Origin: Lichina pygmaea
Taxonomy: Eukaryota; Ascomycota; Lichinomycetes; Lichinales; Lichinaceae
Direction of reading: 5' to 3'
DNA length: 64,000 bases
Assembly: GCA_963422465.1 (NCBI GenBank)
Contig: OY730171.1
Coordinates: 1,798,001 to 1,862,000 of the forward strand
Below are positions 1-8,991 of this stretch, one piece after another (position 1 is the first letter of the stretch; every line of letters begins with the position of its first letter). The position numbers and the translations under genes are program-made. The notes beneath the pieces were generated by a model that was not told where the DNA came from, searched no databases, and was given only the letters and a program-made list of their open reading frames with translations.

Positions 1-939
1 TTTCTCTTTAATCTCTTGGTTCCACCAGGGAACAGTGTACTTTGAGTCTCTCAGAGGTCTTGTTGTCTTGTCAGCCAGTTCTTGAAGAGCTTTGTCCAGA
101 TTCTCCAGATAGCTGTCCACTTCCTCTCTGTTAAGTAGTGGTGGAATAGGGGGAAGATTCTTAGCTTCTTTCTTGACTTGGTCCAGATCTAGTGTTCTCC
201 AGTTTCTTTGGTGGGTTCTGGCTTTCTTTGGTGTTTCCAGACTTAGAATTGTCTGAACTGGTCTATGGTCTGAACCTGTGTAGAAGTCTAGGTTAATCTG
301 GGAAGAAATAAAGAAATTAAGAAGTGATATAGAAATAAAAGATAAGTCAATAGCAGAGGAGGGAGGCTCTGCCAGTGTTCTTGCTCTTGTTGGTGTGAAA
401 GGTACTATTGCCAGCTCTAGTCCTTGATCATCTGTGAGTTCTTTGAACTTAGTAGCTAGTTCAGAGTAGAGTTGGGAGGATTTTGACCAGGATGGGTGGT
501 GGAGGTTTGAGTCAGTCAGAAGAATATGTTCTCCTTCTTTCTCCAGTGCCTGGGCCAGTACATCCAGTAGAGCTTCTACTGATACTCTGTAGTTTTCCTG
601 GCTTGTGGGTGTGAAGTACAGGTTATGTACCCAGAACACTTTTGCTTGCACTCTTATCTCCAGTGATGTTAAATCCTTGCTCCAGAACACAGGGGTTATA
701 GCTGACCTCTGTATTCTTCTGTTGATTAGAACCAGAGTTCTCCCTAACACTTGGTCTTGAAGAGGGTAGAAGGCTGAGAAGACTGTTGAGGTACTTGTTT
801 CCTGGTATAGATTTCTCCATGGTTCTTGAAGTGCAATCAGATCCACTTCCTGGAGTCTGGGGTTAGCTAGTAGAAGATCTTGACATATCTGGCTTTTCTG
901 TACATTATACTGGAGAAGGTTGAGAGTTGGTGTACTCAT
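1..939 (-). CDS. LINE ORF2, N-terminal endonuclease part (partial)
   Basis: An open frame of 313 codons begins at ATG (939-937) and is still open at base 1. It has the exonuclease-endonuclease-phosphatase fold used by LINEs to nick their target. Visible motifs in order are LLQYNVQKS (metal-site Asn), ALQEPW (catalytic Glu), LTDSNLHHPSW (Asp-X-Asn), SAIDLSFIS and GSDHRPVQT (the C-terminal SDH triad). The frame then enters the linker towards the reverse transcriptase, which is outside the window. No stop interrupts this part although the surrounding element is strongly mutated. It lies about 300 bp downstream of ORF1. Confidence 0.8.
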   Translation of the reverse strand, partial: MSTPTLNLLQYNVQKSQICQDLLLANPRLQEVDLIALQEPWRNLYQETSTSTVFSAFYPLQDQVLGRTLVLINRRIQRSAITPVFWSKDLTSLEIRVQAKVFWVHNLYFTPTSQENYRVSVEALLDVLAQALEKEGEHILLTDSNLHHPSWSKSSQLYSELATKFKELTDDQGLELAIVPFTPTRARTLAEPPSSAIDLSFISISLLNFFISSQINLDFYTGSDHRPVQTILSLETPKKARTHQRNWRTLDLDQVKKEAKNLPPIPPLLNREEVDSYLENLDKALQELADKTTRPLRDSKYTVPWWNQEIKEK

Positions 940-1235
940 CAAGCCTCTGGGTTAGAATCCACAAGTATCTCAAAAGAGTTTTGTTTTGGAAGATTAGTGG
1001 TAGTCTTCAGGTTTTGCAGAGAGGTTGCTTGAGAGCTAAGTCTTGCACTTGATCTAGTTCTCACCAGCTCTCTCTGTTTTCTTTTCTTCCTATCCTCTCT
1101 ATCAGATAGATTAGGGCCACTTCCAGTATTGGTGGTCTGGCTTGGAGAGAAGATAAAAGTGGAAAAGATGTTTTCTGGAGTAGTGTATCTTCCAGGTCTG
1201 GTGAGCCAGAATTCTCTAGCTTTCTGTGTAGCTTC

Positions 1236-2235
1236 CTACTTTTTAGGGCAGACTTTTTCCCAAGCAGAGTGCTTCCCTCCACAGTTAGCACATTTGGGAA
1301 CTAGCTTTTCTTGAGGAATTAGGTAATCTCTTCTGGCATGTTTTCCTCTATATGCCAGGCACTGTGCTTGAGCTTGGCAGGTTCTTGCCTGGTGTCCAAA
1401 CTTTGAGCATTTGTAGTATTGGACCACTGATGTATCCAGAAGTGCTGGCTCTACTTCATGGATCATGTGGCCAAGTACAACTCCTCTTTTGATTAGTAGA
1501 TTAGCTTGCTTAGATGTTGCAAGATCTATGTGCAGAGATGTCACAGGTTTCTTGAGAAGTTTGGACTTTCTGGTCCAGTAGGTTCTCAGGATTTTGACCT
1601 GGTTTTCTATACCAGAGTTTTGTCTGAAGATAGTCTTAGTTGTCTCTTCCAGGTTATCTGGGTTAAAGTTCTTTGTTTGAACTCTATGAACCATGACTGG
1701 GAAGATTCTGGAAGAGATCTTAGCTTCTTCAGAGAACACTGCAGAGATCCAGTCTTTGTTCTGTTCTAGTTGGGTCTTGGCTGAGGGAGATTCCAGAAAG
1801 ATGATAATATCACCAGAAGAGAGCTTTCTGACTGCTCTGATATCTTTCTGGCAAGATGTAGAGACTTTGTTCTTGATAGCTTGCACAAGCTGGGAGGGTG
1901 TTCTGTTTCCTGCCTATGCTATTTGGACTCCAGGTCTGATAGTAATCTCACTGAAGATTCTCTGGGGAACTGGAATTTCCTGAACTGTAGTTTTCTGGAC
2001 TGCTTGAGCATAGGAGAGATTAGATACTGGTGTTTGCATATTTTTCTCAGTTCTGTCCAGTCTCTGGAGAACTTTCTAGATCTCTTGTCCAGTGGTGGAA
2101 GGTGTGGCTATATAGCTTGCTAGCTGGGTGGTGATTTTCTTCCATGCTGCCTGTACCTTTGGGGAAGCTTTAGACTGGTTTAACCAGACTTCAACAATCT
2201 GGGATACTGGCAGTGTGTTTTCTCCAGCTTGTTAG
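1236..2235 (-). pseudogene. LINE ORF1, gag-like protein with zinc knuckles
   Basis: This is the nucleic-acid-binding first ORF of the LINE. The C-terminal part (1236-1886) is a clean frame ending in two Cys-rich knuckles, CSKFGHQARTC and CANCGGKHSAWEKVC, each with CX2CX4HX4C-like spacing. The same frame runs further upstream with protein-like sequence (for example VQAAWKKITTQLASYI) but has TAG stops at 1914-1916 and 2076-2078, and a further stop near 2232 bounds it. The TAGs could be mutated tryptophan or glutamine codons. The family's ORF1 normally precedes ORF2 directly, as here. The protein is therefore probably not made at full length from this copy. Confidence 0.65.
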
Positions 2236-2813
2236 TCTGGTGTTGCCAGAGAGGTATCTTGTTAGCTTGGCTCTGGGGGAATAGATGAAGAAGAAGAGCT
2301 GGATTAGATGTTGGAGGATCTGGGAGCCAGTATAGAGGTTGGTACTCTAGAGTTGTATTGGGGATGACTGGGTTTTTTCTTTTTTGAGGCTATAGCTCTG
2401 GGTTTCCAGTAGTGATACTTTTAGAGAGTTGAGAGAGTTGAGGGAAAGAGAGGAGTACCCTGACTTCCCAGCAGTAGTGGTCTAGCCCTGAGTCCAGACC
2501 TCAGAGCTAGACTTTCCTAGGCAGCTTCTTCCATCTAAGCTCTGGGTTAGGTCTGGGAGTATTCACCTAGACTAGGGACCAGACCCCCTATCTAGACTTT
2601 TCTTGAATTCTTAGATTCTGCCAGCCAAGAGTAGAGCTCAAGTTATTCTACTTTTCCACTCTCTGTTTTCCTCTTGAACTGGGAGTACTTACTCAATCCT
2701 GGGACTACACCCTAAGACTGAGTGTTCCTAGGTAATTGGGGCCTGTCCCCAGTTCTCCAGAAAACCACTGGCCTCTCTCTCTCTTGTTATTGGTAGTCTG
2801 TTGCTTGTTGAAG

Positions 2814-4040
2814 TTAAAGATCGTAGAGTCTGGGATCACAAATTTTGACAAACAGGTTGAGTTTTCCAAAGTGATGGGTTTTCACCTTAAGGTTTTGGTG
2901 GTTTGAGAGTGGAACTTGGCTGGTTTCCAGGACTTCTGACAAAATGCGGTGATTGTCAGAAGTGATGGTCCTTGGGTGTAGTGTCGGCTGTGACATGAAA
3001 GACTCAACATAAAGAGGAGATGCAGCAGTCACGATGCTTCCGAGAATTCCTCTTAGCATGGTGTAAAACTTGTCTCTCTCTTGTTCGCTGAAGCTCTGGC
3101 CAACGGAGTTCTGAAGAACAGTGACATAGATCCCATCAAGGTGTTCTTCCGGGGTAGCGGCAGTCGCAGAGGCACCACCATGAAGAATTATGTCGAGGCT
3201 TTCATCGGCAAATAACCCCCTGAGAATGAAACAGCGGGCAGTTGCCGCCCAGATGAACAGGCCACTTGCACTTTTGACCAGGGTTCTGATGGCATCGGGA
3301 CCTGGCCAGCCGGCACCTAGACCCTCGTCTTGACCGATACACCCAAGGTGATACTCCAGGAAGATTGATATATCGCTGTCGACAATCGAAGGTGATATAT
3401 AGTGCAGGACAAAGTCTTCGTGTTGCGTGTCCGGGACGTCGCGGAATCCACGTTGAATGGGAATTTCGGGTCTGCTCGTTAGGAACACACGGAGCCGGAC
3501 TTTCTCCAACGATCGAGCCTCAGCCAAGAGTTGTATGACAATCTGGATGTTGTTGTCGTCATCGCACTCGTCGAGGGCATCAACTACTAGAACATATGGT
3601 GTACGGCAGCCGTTGCCGTCCAGCTTTGATAGCGGACAAAGGACGAGGTGGTGCCATTGGTCGCGGAGAGACTGGCTTGCGATGCCGCTACGCTCGGCAA
3701 CAGCGTCACAAATGTGCTGACGAAGAGTGGGTACGTTGTCCGCAAGCTGCCGGGCAATGGTTGTAACAAACTTGCCGGCATGGCTAACATCTCCACCACC
3801 TCTTGAGAAGAAGAAGCTGGCCCCAAGACACTTCCGCTCTAAGTGGCTGCGAGCGACGGTGCGCGCAATCGTCGACTTTCCCGTGCCGGCCAAGCCTTTC
3901 AGCCAGAAGATGCACGGCTTGTCTTGCCCGTCAGCCCAGTCGTGTATCTCTTTGAGAAGGTCGACGCGTGTGCCTTTGAGGCAATTGGACTCATGTTGCT
4001 TGGGATATGCATTGAAAGGCGCATCCTCGGCGACTGGCAA
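2814..4040 (-). pseudogene. NACHT-domain NLR (NWD2-like), 3' end lost to the LINE
   Basis: This is a fungal NOD-like receptor that would sense a signal through C-terminal repeats and trigger regulated cell death. The 408 visible codons carry a complete NACHT core: Walker A GLAGTGKST (residues 49-57), Walker B VLVVDALDECDD (about 150-161) and the sensor-like VFLTSRPEIP. The sequence ends in ICDPRLYDL, just where homologues begin the segment before their WD40, ankyrin or TPR repeats, so the sensor region is missing. The break coincides with the LINE border near 2818. Homologues usually start further upstream. A possible tiny first exon (ATG at 4131-4129, donor GTGAGT, acceptor near 4062) would add a short N terminus, but this is speculative. 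It is divergent from the HET-S-like gene at 4582, the arrangement known for nwd2/het-S in Podospora. Confidence 0.8.
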
Positions 4041-4581
4041 ACGATCGAGGCGGTCACCTGGCTCTACGGTAGATGATCGTTTAGAACACCGTCTGCGCTC
4101 CGGTCTCTTAGTGCTGCGGACTCACCGACATGGTACGTGTCTCCAAACTGAGCTTTGGCATGCCCACCTACGTGAGGGTTTTGATAGTTGTGTCCAGTCG
4201 AAGTCGTCATTCTCCTTCCGTGGCCTGGTATCCCAGGATGTGCGGAATCAGGAAGAAGGCTGTCGCTGTCAGATCACTGAACGGTACGGTTTGCAGGACG
4301 CCTCCCGACCTACGTGAAGGTGCTGATAGTTGTGTCCAGTCGAAGTCGTCATTCTCCTTCCATGGCCTGGTGACCCAGGATGTGCGGGGTCAGGAAGAAG
4401 GCTGCCGTTGTCAGATTACTATACGGTTCGGAGGGTGACCCCCGTGACCCCCAACCTGAGACTAATGCATACCGTACAACGGGGCCGTGGGGGCCAGGCA
4501 GCAACAAGGCTGCCCAACACATCGGGACGTACGGATCGTACTCATCGACAGCAACTGGCATATACCATCTCCAACCCGTAG
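4041..4581. promoter_or_regulatory. Divergent intergenic region with a tandem duplication
   Basis: This 541 bp space separates the divergent NLR and HET-S-like genes and should hold both promoters and any unrecognised first exon of the NLR. About 120 bp at 4167-4290 is repeated at 4309-4432 with a period of 142 bp and roughly 85-90% identity by eye; both copies share the stretch GTCGAAGTCGTCATTCTCC. Neither strand is continuously open across both copies. No core promoter motif is obvious. Confidence 0.5.
4167..4432. repeat. Two direct copies of a ~120-bp unit (period 142 bp)
   Basis: Copy 1 starts CCTACGTGAGGGTT at 4167 and copy 2 starts CCTACGTGAAGGTG at 4309. Both continue through a shared block ending in an ACGGT motif. 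The position between two divergent cell-death genes suggests a local segmental duplication of promoter or 5' UTR sequence. Confidence 0.8.
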
Positions 4582-5510
4582 ATGGCCGAGCCATTTGGAA
4601 TCGCGGTTGGTGCTGTCAGTGTCACTCACGTCTTCATCGCCTGCCTTGATTGCTTTGACTATCTGCAACTTGGTCGTCACTTCGGACGAGATCTCCAAAC
4701 GAGTTTGCTAGCTCTCGAATGCGCCAAGCTCCGTCTAACACGCTGGGGAGAAGCTGTCAATGTCAAAGATGATCCAAAACTGGGCAGGCCAGACGCAACA
4801 GCCTCAGACATTCAAATAGCAAGAAAGGCCTTCCACCAAATCCTAGTGCTTTTTGCAGAAACAGAGAATCTCAAAGAAGTACGTCGGAGAGCGATGCCGA
4901 AGAAAAGTTTTCGACACCTGTACCCGATGACGTCCCCGATGGCATGGAGCCTGCTGTCAAGGGGCTTAGGAACAAGATGAGACATCTGACAAGCAGGCGG
5001 CAGAAGGGTAGCCGGGTGCTAAAGACTGCAAGCTGGGCTCTCTATAACAAGACTCAGCTCGAGGATCTGATCGAAAACATCATAGTCCTGTTTGATCAAG
5101 TCGAAAGAATCTTCCCAGCACCTGAAACCCGGCGTGCCCTCCTCAGGCAGGAAGTGGCGGAGATTCAGGATAGAGAAGCTCTGAAACTGCTCGAAAGCGC
5201 TGCTCAGAACATAGACAGCCTGTTGCAGGACGCTGCGAAAGAGGTTCTCACTGGCCACCAGTACCTCAACACTTCGGTCAAAGGGAAGGCTCACCTCGGG
5301 GACAACATCAGCTCTGACTGGAAGGGGAAAGCAAGAGGGACGTCCCACAAGTACGATGGTGTGGAGGTTGCTCCAAATGCACAGGCACATATGGGAAATA
5401 ATCTTGGCGGGGGCGATTTTTGGAATAGTTTTTTCTTTTATTTTCTTATCGTTACTCTGCTTTGGCTGGTGAGCCGTGTTTGGGAAAGGTTAAACACTCG
5501 CACTCCTTAA
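4582..5510 (+). pseudogene. HET-S-like HeLo + amyloid-motif cell-death effector, appears broken
   Basis: The N-terminal part begins MAEPFGIAVGA and continues with LDCFDYLQLGRHFGRDLQ and LTRWGEAV. This matches the start of the HeLo domain of Podospora HET-S, a membrane-permeabilising cell-death domain. The later part has the HeLo helices TSRRQKGSR and ASWALYNKTQLE. It is followed by two prion-forming repeats: VKGKAHLGDNIS (about 5280-5310) and NAQAHMGNNLGGGDFWN (about 5375-5427). These match the two HET-s-related amyloid motifs (HRAM), including the closing GG-FW signature. A hydrophobic tail (SFFFYFLIVTLLWLVS) follows, which canonical HET-S lacks. The two parts lie in different frames, so the copy appears broken about once unless an unrecognised intron intervenes. 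Family knowledge says such effectors are activated by amyloid templating from the neighbouring NLR; here that role is inferred. Confidence 0.8.
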
Positions 5511-6270
5511 CGGTCCAATGTACGTATGTGCCTATCACTTTCACATTTCTGGCAAATTCAGCTACTGTGCGACCTTGGCTGTCGCCATTGTCAAGAGTGG
5601 GATTCATTACCGCACAGCATCTTTGGCACTGCGATTCAGAATCAAGAGCTGACGGTGATCAAAGCAGACCTGTTGTGGAGCGGAGTGAGTTCCAGATGAC
5701 CCAAACTGATCGGAGGGATCGAGAGGACTGCACCCGGGGAGCTTGGAGCCGGGACCGGGAGACCCACGACGAGACAGGTTCGGGAGGAGGGATGATTCTA
5801 TAACCGGCGACCGGTGGAATTTAGTCGACCCCTGAACGGGGCATCTGCCACATGACTGTCTATATACGTATCGTCAGCCGTAGCCGGGACAGGACCATCG
5901 ACGACTTGATCAAACCTGTCACTCATCTTCCAGTTCAACACCTCTTCAAGAAGCAGTCGAATGGGCTGGGGTAAATGCCGAAGAAACGAAGATCTTGATC
6001 TAGCTGGGCAGCTGTTGGAGCTGGCCAAGAAGGCTAAGGAGGAGCCTCCATGCAGTTGCTAGGACCGGTCGACCAGACACTGGAAGTGGTAGGATGTAAA
6101 CCGACCAAGTGGGTCAAGGCAGAGCTACCACAAGGCAGCTGCTAGAGCAGGCCTACGAGGCTAAGTAAGACCCACCAGGCAGCCAGCGGCCGGTCGAGAG
6201 CCAACAGTCCCGGCAGCTAGCCATGAGGTTGAGCAGTGCTCCTAAGCTGAAAGGAACAGTGAAAACCCAG
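5511..6270. other. No gene recognised
   Basis: About 760 bp of GC-balanced, non-repetitive sequence after the HET-S-like gene. Only short frames occur and none resembles a known family. The right part (about 5930-6270) has copia-flank character and probably belongs to the degenerate element that follows. Confidence 0.5.
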
Positions 6271-6720
6271 TTATGGGTCATCAAGGCACAGATACCGCTC
6301 GCCCGAAAGCGCCCGAGTCCTAGGAGAAGCATGCGATGGTCTGGGTATCATTACGGTACCTCGCACCCTGGACGACCAGGTTCTAGAGCACATGAACGGT
6401 ATCAAGACCACCAAGAAGCTCTAGGACACGCTAAGGCAGCTGTACTGCCTGCCCCGACTCTCTGGGAGGCACAGTCTCCTCCAAGGCCTAGTCCAGACAT
6501 CGCTACGAACGTCCACGTTCGTCGACGACTTTGTCACCACGATCAAAGAGCAAGGAAGGCAGCTTGGACAGCTCACGCAGCTAGACGTGGTGTTACGGGA
6601 CTGGCTCATTGTCAACTGTCTCCTAGAATACTCGTACGAGAGTATTGTGTGGACAGTCCCGAACATACGTCACCTCGAGCCCGAATTCTGACGCGCTGCA
6701 TCAGGCGATACCGGTAGTGC
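6271..6720 (+). mobile_element. Ty1/copia-type gag (UBN2-like) fossil
   Basis: Conceptual translation gives phrases typical of the copia gag core: a W-like anchor, DQVLEHMNGIKTTKKL, a helix matching the 'LL--L--L' consensus, FVDDFVTTIKEQGRQLGQL, and a final block like those of UBN2 (gag-polypeptide of LTR copia-type) domains. It is a fragment, broken several times. No long terminal repeats or pol region can be recognised nearby, so it looks old and decayed. Confidence 0.55.
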
Positions 6721-8380
6721 TGACGAGTAATACGTAATACGTACCGTACGGCACTCGTTAAGCGACAAGTCGAATCGTCGCTAGGGAATAGGCGTCGATA
6801 GCTTAGGAACAGCTAGATCGGTAGGGGGCAGCGCTAGGCTGCGGGGACGTTGTGATAGAATGGCTCTGTAGGCCTGTTCTTGTAGGTAAGTTACCCTACT
6901 AGGACCGCCTGATTATACGGCCCATGAGCTCCCAAGTGAGCCAGTATTATCTCCGCCTCAGAGCGCCGCTTAATAGGCTGCACGGCCGTAAGCGGGGGCG
7001 GCCGTAGGCCCACGCACCCAAAGGCTTATGCCGCTGTAGGCTCACGCGACTGTAGGGTTGGGCACATCACGCGCCCGGAGGCTTATGGCGGTTGTACTAC
7101 GGTCGGTCAGGTGACCTCGGTCGATTATTTAATTCTCGAGCCAGCCAGATTAGGCAGCCCTGCCATGAATAAATTATCCTCGAGAGGATTGCCTAATAGA
7201 GGCTACCCATGCTCCCTACGGTGCTAGGGCTTATTCAACGACCGATTCAACCGTCTCTGCCGACCGTTTGAGCTACTCCGACGGGAGACTTAGGAGCCGG
7301 TTCGGAGCAATAGAACTCTAATCCAGAAGACTACGCGAACCTTCACAGGGACAGTGAGCGTACCCCTTCGTACGTCTCCTTCCTGGTCGTTGGTACGGAC
7401 GCGCAGCCCGGGCCCCAGAGACCTGATCTGTATCGAGTTCCTTTGACCGAATGCGCTTCACATACGAATACATCACGACACTGTGCACACCTACAGCAGT
7501 TCCGCACTTCAGCCAGCCTCCGGCGCATCACTTCTCTACTAGATGGAGATAGCGCACTATTCCGATGTGCGAAGTACCTCTTACGGTACTGTACCGTACA
7601 TCACCGGGAAGGCGGGCCTGGACAATGCCGCTTTCCGGCTTTGAAAGACGCGGTCCCTTCAGCTGGATCGAAAACCTGGGGTAGCCCTACACACCATTGC
7701 TACATTCTCGTCCCATGTTCACACCTGTCAGCTTCTGACGGGCAAGTATGCATGGCGAGCCTGTTCCCGCGGCTACGTCCGAGAACCTGGGGCTAGCCCT
7801 ATTACCCTCACATTATCGTCCCTTGTTCTCACTTGTCAGCTCTCGACGGGCGAGTGGCGTTGCTGGATTTGCCTAGTGTACGTCTGTGTGCTAGCTTATG
7901 GCAGAGCCATGACGTACCATATCGATGGGCCCAAGCGCTGTTGAGGACCCGTCGGCATCGACCGGGTCAGCACGAGCGACGCCAGCAAGGACGATCTCAG
8001 CCGTCGACAACCGGGTCCATCGGGTCTCGAAGCGTCTCTGAGCGGTGACCATCGTACGTTACCGCCGCAGCTGAAGAGCGTCCTTCAGAGCGGCCCGGGT
8101 GACGCGGTCAGATTATACAGCGCAGCGCTTCTGTGGACGATGGAGAGGAAGGCGGTGCAGAGCTGGGCGCGGCCTCTGCTGCTTTCTCGTGAAGGCCTCA
8201 TATGTGACTATGGGCATTTAAACCCCGAGTCAGTCTCCCCAGAGCTTCAAGATCGTCAGAGCTTGAAGCATTCTCGACTCAACGGCCTCTTCTTCTGCAT
8301 TCCAAGAAGCATTGGCTTGCAAACCATCCCGTCGAGGCAGTCCCGATCGTCGAGCTTGAAGCCATCTCAAGGCCGCAGCA
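6721..8380. other. Degenerate intergenic DNA, no gene recognised
   Basis: The sequence is CpG-rich with many short palindromes such as TACGTAATACGTACCGTACGG near 6728. A diverged tandem duplication lies at 7671-7860: copies starting at 7671 and 7782 both read (A/G)AACCTGGGG-TAGCCCT and later share CTGTCAGCTTCTGACGGGC-like text. Frames are short and show no family resemblance. Confidence 0.5.
7671..7860. repeat. Diverged tandem duplication, period ~111 bp
   Basis: Two adjacent copies share AACCTGGGG(C)TAGCCCT, a CATTxxTACATTCTCGTCCC-like block and a TTGTCAGCT-x-CGACGGGC block. Divergence is substantial, so the duplication is not recent. Confidence 0.55.
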
Positions 8381-8991
8381 ATGCGCTCCATCTTCAGCGT
8401 CTCAGCTCTGGCCATTGTGCTGAGCCTCTTGTGCGTGGTTCGGAGCCTATTAGCACCTGGAGGAATGAACTGACGTCCTCGGTCTTGGTCCCACGCAGCG
8501 GTCATGGTGGTCTGGCCGTGACGTTCTCCTGCTATACGTACACCAGCACCGTTGGCCCGCCTCGATGCCCGCCCAAGCCGTACGGGTGCGTCGAGCCAAC
8601 TTGTGTGGTCTCCACGACCGCGTCGACCACCCTTCCTTGCCCGGCCAAGTCTTGTACCACGACGCCTACGGTGACGACGACGACGCCGTGCACCGGCTGT
8701 CGTAAAGGGTGCTACACGACCACGAGCAGGGTCACGACGACGTCTCCGTGCCCCGACTGCTACACGGCCACGGCCGCGCTTCAACCACCGCCCGAATGTC
8801 CGCCATATGGCTGCAACCCGCCCAGATGCACCTTCACGGACACTTTCACCGCTCCGTGCAAGGACCCCTCCTGCCCTCAGACGCCGACCGTCACATTAAC
8901 CCAATCTTGCAATCCATTCTGTCGCACTAGGTGTGCCACCTCTATGACCACCGTCACGGAGACAGACTGTCCTCCGACACCCTATTATTGA
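8381..8991 (+). CDS. Secreted Cys/Thr-rich small protein (effector- or wall-protein-like)
   Basis: The model is 8381-8430 joined to 8499-8991, giving 180 residues. The donor is GTGCGT, the intron has a GAACTGACG branch-like site, and the acceptor is CCACGCAG. The join restores a signal peptide (MRSIFSVSALAIVLSLF then GHGGLA) before VTFSCYTYTSTVGPP. The mature part is a low-complexity domain of cysteine pairs (CPPKPYGC, CTGCRKGC, CPDC, CPPYGC, CNPFCRTRC) separated by Thr-rich spacers such as TTTPTVTTTT. There is no transmembrane segment or GPI signal at the end (PPTPYY). The composition resembles secreted fungal Cys-rich or adhesin-like proteins with O-mannosylated Thr. The function is unknown; a cell-surface or host-interaction role is inference. 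An unspliced frame from 8140 exists but lacks a signal peptide. Confidence 0.65.

Larger units (their letters stand above)
1..2818 (-). mobile_element. LINE (non-LTR retrotransposon, Tad/I-like), 5' part, runs off the left edge
   Basis: The element reads leftward. From its 5' end near 2818 it has an untranslated leader (about 2818-2300), a zinc-knuckle ORF1 (1236 to about 2235) and the start of ORF2 with an apurinic-type endonuclease (939 to 1). Reverse transcriptase and RNase H would lie outside the window. The 5' end abuts the stop codon of a truncated NACHT gene, which fits insertion into that gene. The visible stretch has no CpG dinucleotide from base 1 to 2821, while flanking DNA is CpG-rich, so it has been heavily mutated by a methylation- or RIP-like process. 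The right border is inferred from the change in composition and from the end of NLR homology. No target-site duplication can be seen because the 3' end is missing. Confidence 0.85.

Noticed and set aside
8140-8380. Longer start for the Cys/Thr-rich protein
   Set aside because: The added residues show no signal peptide or family character, and the spliced model from 8381 gives a clear signal peptide with matching phase.
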